Shown here: in pieces, positions 60,977-64,000 of the stretch | Position numbering within the stretch: position 1 is the stretch's first letter | How the letters are laid out: every line of letters begins with the position of its first letter | Made by a program: the position numbers and the translations under genes | The notes under the pieces: model-generated | What the model saw: only the letters and a program-made list of their open reading frames with translations | The model's database searches: none | What the model was told of the DNA's origin: nothing | NCBI GenBank assembly: GCA_039028895.1 | Contig: JBCCHF010000013.1 | Location: 1 to 64,000, forward strand | Length of the DNA: 64,000 bases | Source of the DNA: JAHDCJ01 sp039028895 | GTDB lineage: Bacteria; Bacteroidota; Bacteroidia; Chitinophagales; Saprospiraceae | Reading direction: 5' to 3'

Positions 60977-61655
60977 CAAAACAAGGACTACCTGGCGAAA
61001 CAGGCTAAAAAGAATTGTTTTCCCCATCCTCGAAAAATGGTATCAAGGCTATAGTCAGAAAGAACGCACCTACAAATTCAAAGGATTGCGGGTAACCGTT
61101 CCGCCGACGGTGTTCCATCCGGGAGTATTTTTAAGTACGAAGATCTTTGCCAATTTCCTTGATAAGCTCGAGCTTCATGGTGCGAAGTTACTTGAACTGG
61201 GCTGTGGCAGTGGGCTATTGTCATTATATGCCTCCAAACGAGGCGCTGAAGTTACGGCAACCGACATTAATCCGATCGCCATTAACGGATTAATCCACAG
61301 TAGTATCCAGAATGGTTTGAACATAGCGGCTCTTGAATCCGACTTGTTTGCGGACATTCCTGTTCAAATATTTGATTACATCCTGATCAATCCACCATAC
61401 TACCCCAAAACACCAACCAGTTATAAGGAGCGTGCTTTTTATTGTGGGGTAGATTTCGAATATTTCCACGCCCTCTTCCTTCAAATGCCTGCTTATATAA
61501 AAGAAGATTCAGAGGTGTACATGATCTTGTCAGAAGATTGTGATATTGAAAAAATTCTTCATATCGCTAAGGACAATAAATTCGAATTCAAGGAGGTACA
61601 TCGCCAATCCAGGCGATGGGAAATGAATTATGTTTTTCAGCTGAGCTTCTGTTGA
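60966..61655 (+). CDS. Class I methyltransferase with NPPY motif (HemK/RsmC-like)
   Basis: 229 residues. Motif I LLELGCGSGLLSLYASKRG (about 75-93), motif II VTATDINPIAINGL and motif IV ILINPPYYPKTP. The NPPY motif is found in enzymes that methylate nitrogen of glutamine, adenine or guanine (HemK, RsmC-type), so an amide or amine substrate is more likely here than a hydroxyl (inference). The N-terminus is basic (KTRTTWRNRLKRIVF). It is co-translated with radical SAM protein 3 and converges with 19-base overlap on radical SAM gene 4. Confidence 0.85.
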   Translation: MLSSKTRTTWRNRLKRIVFPILEKWYQGYSQKERTYKFKGLRVTVPPTVFHPGVFLSTKIFANFLDKLELHGAKLLELGCGSGLLSLYASKRGAEVTATDINPIAINGLIHSSIQNGLNIAALESDLFADIPVQIFDYILINPPYYPKTPTSYKERAFYCGVDFEYFHALFLQMPAYIKEDSEVYMILSEDCDIEKILHIAKDNKFEFKEVHRQSRRWEMNYVFQLSFC

Positions 61656-63055
61656 GGCACCAGTTTTTCGTAAACCAGTTTTTCAATCGGCATAGCAAAG
61701 AAATTCATCTTGCATCTCAGTTGTGCTATGGCTTGTAATGGCTTGGTTAGAATATTCTGTCTTCTGCCTGCTACCTTGTTGTAAAACTTGAAGCGCTCAA
61801 TCAACTCAAACTTGGCTTTACTGACCCACGGACCAGAGGACCCGATGTAATCGAAATCGGACCATTCACTAAGCGTTTGTGGTAGTTGATAACCTTTAGC
61901 GACAACATCCTGAGTGATCTTTGAGCCGGGATAAGGCTTAAAGTAGAAAATAGGTGTAGTAAAGAGCGGATGCATGGAGTTAAGCTCCAGCGCAGTTTTT
62001 AAGGTCGACCGGACACTATCTTCCGATTCACCAGGAAATCCAACAATAAAAGGGAAAATAACGGCAATATCTCTTTCAGCACACCGTCGTGCCGTATCGT
62101 AGACCTGTTCAATCTTGATATCTTTCATGAGCCAGTCCATCATCTCCTGTGAGCCAGACTCCACGCCTACCAACACTCTGCGTAGTCCTGACTTTTTACA
62201 TAAGTCAAATTCTTCCTCCTTGAGGCGGAACCCCTGGTCGGCACGCATGGTCCCTGCCCAGGTAGTTTGGAGGTTTCGATTAATGAATTCTTCGGAAATG
62301 GCGACTACACGTTTTCTTTTGGTAAAGAAAGTCTCATCCTGAAAATTGATATCTGTGAAGTTGAATTTTTTCTTCCAGAACTCAAGTTCTTCACCCATCC
62401 TTTCCGGTTGGAGAGCCGTCCAGCCTCTTTTATACACAAAAGGGTCAGCACAAAATGTACATCTGAATCGGCAACCGGCAGATGAGATATAATCGAATTG
62501 CCGGTTTTTCTTGAATTTGAAATAATTCTCAACTTTTATCAGGTCATAATTTACCGTAGGGAAAAAGTTAACATCTTGTAGGGGTCTTCCCAGGTTTTTA
62601 ACGATCCCACCATCTGCATTGCGATAAGTAATACCTTTTACATCATCAAATTCACCACCTTCAGCGACTCGATTTACGATTTCAACAAAAGTCTCTTCTC
62701 CCTGGGCTTGCACGCTAATGTCGATAGCGGGTTCATCCCTTAGTGTTTCTGTCGGGAAAAGGGATGGATGCCATCCGCCCCATACGATTGTTAAACTTGG
62801 GAATTTGGCTTTTACTGCCCGGGTAACTTTTACAGCATCTTTTAAAGGAGCACCTGTAAGTGCTGTTACACCGAAACAAATAGCATCATCACAGGCTTCC
62901 AGCACTTTTTTCAACGGTGATTTGTCGACGCGGCCGTCTACTATTATGACTTCATACCGTTTTGGGTCAAGGCAAGACCCAATTGCCAGTAAAGCCAACG
63001 GCATATCATAAAATACCGAAACTGGATTATAGAGGACTACTTTCTTTTTCGTCAT
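61637..63055 (-). CDS. B12-binding-domain radical SAM protein 4
   Basis: 472 residues. Cobalamin-binding domain about 1-140 (VVLYNPVSVFYDMPLALLAIGS, VWGGWHPSLFPTETL, VQAQGEETFVEIV), then the radical SAM domain with Cys195, Cys199 and Cys202 (AGCRFRCTFC), GVESGSQEMMDWLM and a C-terminal domain. It is the only one of the four on the minus strand. The radical SAM and methyltransferase genes at 59426-63055 together mirror the arrangement at 42861-47316. There is a 128-base gap before the PAP2 gene. Confidence 0.88.
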   Translation of the reverse strand: MTKKKVVLYNPVSVFYDMPLALLAIGSCLDPKRYEVIIVDGRVDKSPLKKVLEACDDAICFGVTALTGAPLKDAVKVTRAVKAKFPSLTIVWGGWHPSLFPTETLRDEPAIDISVQAQGEETFVEIVNRVAEGGEFDDVKGITYRNADGGIVKNLGRPLQDVNFFPTVNYDLIKVENYFKFKKNRQFDYISSAGCRFRCTFCADPFVYKRGWTALQPERMGEELEFWKKKFNFTDINFQDETFFTKRKRVVAISEEFINRNLQTTWAGTMRADQGFRLKEEEFDLCKKSGLRRVLVGVESGSQEMMDWLMKDIKIEQVYDTARRCAERDIAVIFPFIVGFPGESEDSVRSTLKTALELNSMHPLFTTPIFYFKPYPGSKITQDVVAKGYQLPQTLSEWSDFDYIGSSGPWVSKAKFELIERFKFYNKVAGRRQNILTKPLQAIAQLRCKMNFFAMPIEKLVYEKLVPQQKLS

Positions 63056-63182
63056 GGAAGGCGCTTAAAGATGAAAGGTACGAACTTTAGAGGAATAAGG
63101 GTAAATCCCAGTTTCAAAATGGCCGAAATAGTTATTAGATTTTAAACAATAAACAGCATGCTGGAACATTTGTTTTTGAAAT

Positions 63183-63998
63183 TTAAAATTCCCAGCTTAA
63201 CCTGGTCAGGCCTAGTCCAGTATCAAGTTTAACATTTGCTTTTTTGCGATGTTTCTGGGCTACTTTTTTGTGAATGGTAGGAATGAAATATCCAACTGCT
63301 CCGCCAATAAGGTAACCTGCAATGACATCAGTGTAGAAGTGTTTTCCGGCAGCAACGCGCATTCCGGCAACAGTGGCAGGTACTGCAGCAGCGAGTCCCC
63401 AAACTACATAACGCCATTTGGAGTCTGGGTGATAATCGGCAAAAAGTCTGGCCGAAAAAAACGACATGGACGACACCATGGCCGTATGCCCTGAAAAGAA
63501 GGATACTTTTGCGCCTTTACCATCTTTGAAAGGACTATACGGTACATCAGGATTATAAACCAGGGGTCGGGTTCGTTTGAAAGCGCCTTTTGAGAACCTG
63601 ACCAGGGCTTCTGTCATAAATAGAGTTTCCGCAGTCAATGCACCAAGAACCAGAAAATCCTTTCTCATTTTATTGTCAGCCAAAACAAATATGACAGGGT
63701 AAAGTGGTGCAGTATTCAAAAACCAATCGCTGACATCAGCAATGCTTTCATTGAAAAAACCAGTTACACCCCGATCAAAAGGATTGATATCCATAGGGTC
63801 GAGGTCGGCAATATCCATCTCTGTCAGTGGCATTATCTTTTGGGTGAGACTAATCCCCCCTAATTCGAAAGCAAGGCTTGTAAAGACAATCGGGATGTCA
63901 GCCTGGTAACTTAAACGATATGGAGATTGCTCTTTCTGGGCTGCTGAAATCTGTGGAATTAGCCAGATAAACAAAACAAAGAGCAAACTGTATAAGAT
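63183..63998 (-). CDS. PAP2-superfamily phosphatase, probably missing its start
   Basis: About 267-271 residues are visible. The frame stays open to the window edge; a TTG at 63986 gives a signal-like start (MLFVLFIWLIPQISA), but the gene may begin beyond the window. The three PAP2 motifs are present: KGAFKRTRP (basic), FFSGHTAM (Ser-Gly-His) and RVAAGKHFYTDVIAG (Arg and His). The family dephosphorylates lipids such as undecaprenyl diphosphate or phosphatidic acid; recycling of the lipid carrier used by this locus is a reasonable guess. The mid-part has two to four spans. Confidence 0.85.
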   Translation of the reverse strand: MLYSLLFVLFIWLIPQISAAQKEQSPYRLSYQADIPIVFTSLAFELGGISLTQKIMPLTEMDIADLDPMDINPFDRGVTGFFNESIADVSDWFLNTAPLYPVIFVLADNKMRKDFLVLGALTAETLFMTEALVRFSKGAFKRTRPLVYNPDVPYSPFKDGKGAKVSFFSGHTAMVSSMSFFSARLFADYHPDSKWRYVVWGLAAAVPATVAGMRVAAGKHFYTDVIAGYLIGGAVGYFIPTIHKKVAQKHRKKANVKLDTGLGLTRLSWEF

Positions 63999-64000
63999 TG

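Noticed and set aside
1..64000. Search for tRNA, rRNA, insertion sequences, integrases and riboswitches
   Set aside because: No convincing candidates were recognised by eye. Small structured RNAs cannot be excluded without a covariance-model scan.

Overview
The window looks like a chromosomal segment of a Bacteroidota bacterium, most like the Saprospiraceae/Saprospiria group (inference). The signs are type IX secretion (T9SS) C-terminal sorting domains of both the gliding-associated (CHU_C-like) and type A kinds, SprB-type repeats, TonB-dependent outer-membrane proteins, a LytTR two-component system with a propeller-sensor kinase, CHAT and S8 proteases, and TAnnTTTG-type promoters with few Shine-Dalgarno sites. 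I saw no rRNA, tRNA, CRISPR array, insertion sequence or prophage. Both ends cut into genes.

0-4.1 kb: end of a T9SS type B protein, a YbjN-like protein, a TonB-dependent receptor and a polyphosphate glucokinase. 4.2-13.2 kb: a protease/sigma-factor neighbourhood. It holds a small effector-associated-domain CHAT protease, a secreted LRR-S8 peptidase overlapping a membrane-anchored TPR-CHAT protease, a membrane-spanning anti-sigma-like protein, its ECF sigma factor, and a divergent S8 peptidase lipoprotein. This is the best candidate for an undescribed system: a CHAT/subtilisin-controlled ECF circuit resembling the sigma-factor arm of type III-E CRISPR 'craspase' loci but without CRISPR parts. 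13.3-19.3 kb: a DUF6544-like protein, a CBM9/DUF5916 outer-membrane protein, and a BlaI/BlaR-like pair. The pair has two 14-bp palindromic operators on a recognisable promoter, and the M56 protein carries a His-rich coiled coil.

19.3-31.5 kb: a LytTR regulator and propeller kinase, an MddA-type methanethiol methyltransferase, a DUF2807 adhesin-like protein, an LpxH-like phosphoesterase overlapping a methyltransferase, a membrane guanylate/adenylate cyclase, a lipoprotein, and a CotH-kinase/beta-helix protein. 31.6-35.9 kb: a Wzz-like protein and two Wzy/WaaL-type polymerase/ligase proteins, one with a TPR tail. 36-41.6 kb: two tandem paralogous T9SS adhesins of about 875 aa with Cys-rich units, SprB repeats and a CUB-like domain.

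41.9-63.1 kb: a large glycan/lipid-modification locus. It contains four B12-domain radical SAM proteins, each close to a class I methyltransferase, plus a GT39-like glycosyltransferase, two GT4 enzymes, a UbiA/DprE1-like pair (polyprenyl-phosphoribose/arabinose chemistry), an FkbM methyltransferase, a sulfotransferase and two SGNH hydrolases. Genes here overlap and are often coupled by TGATG/TAATG junctions, and one methyltransferase appears to start at ATT. The window ends in a PAP2-type phosphatase. The locus probably builds and decorates a surface polysaccharide or lipid-linked glycan, which may also modify the T9SS adhesins beside it (inference).
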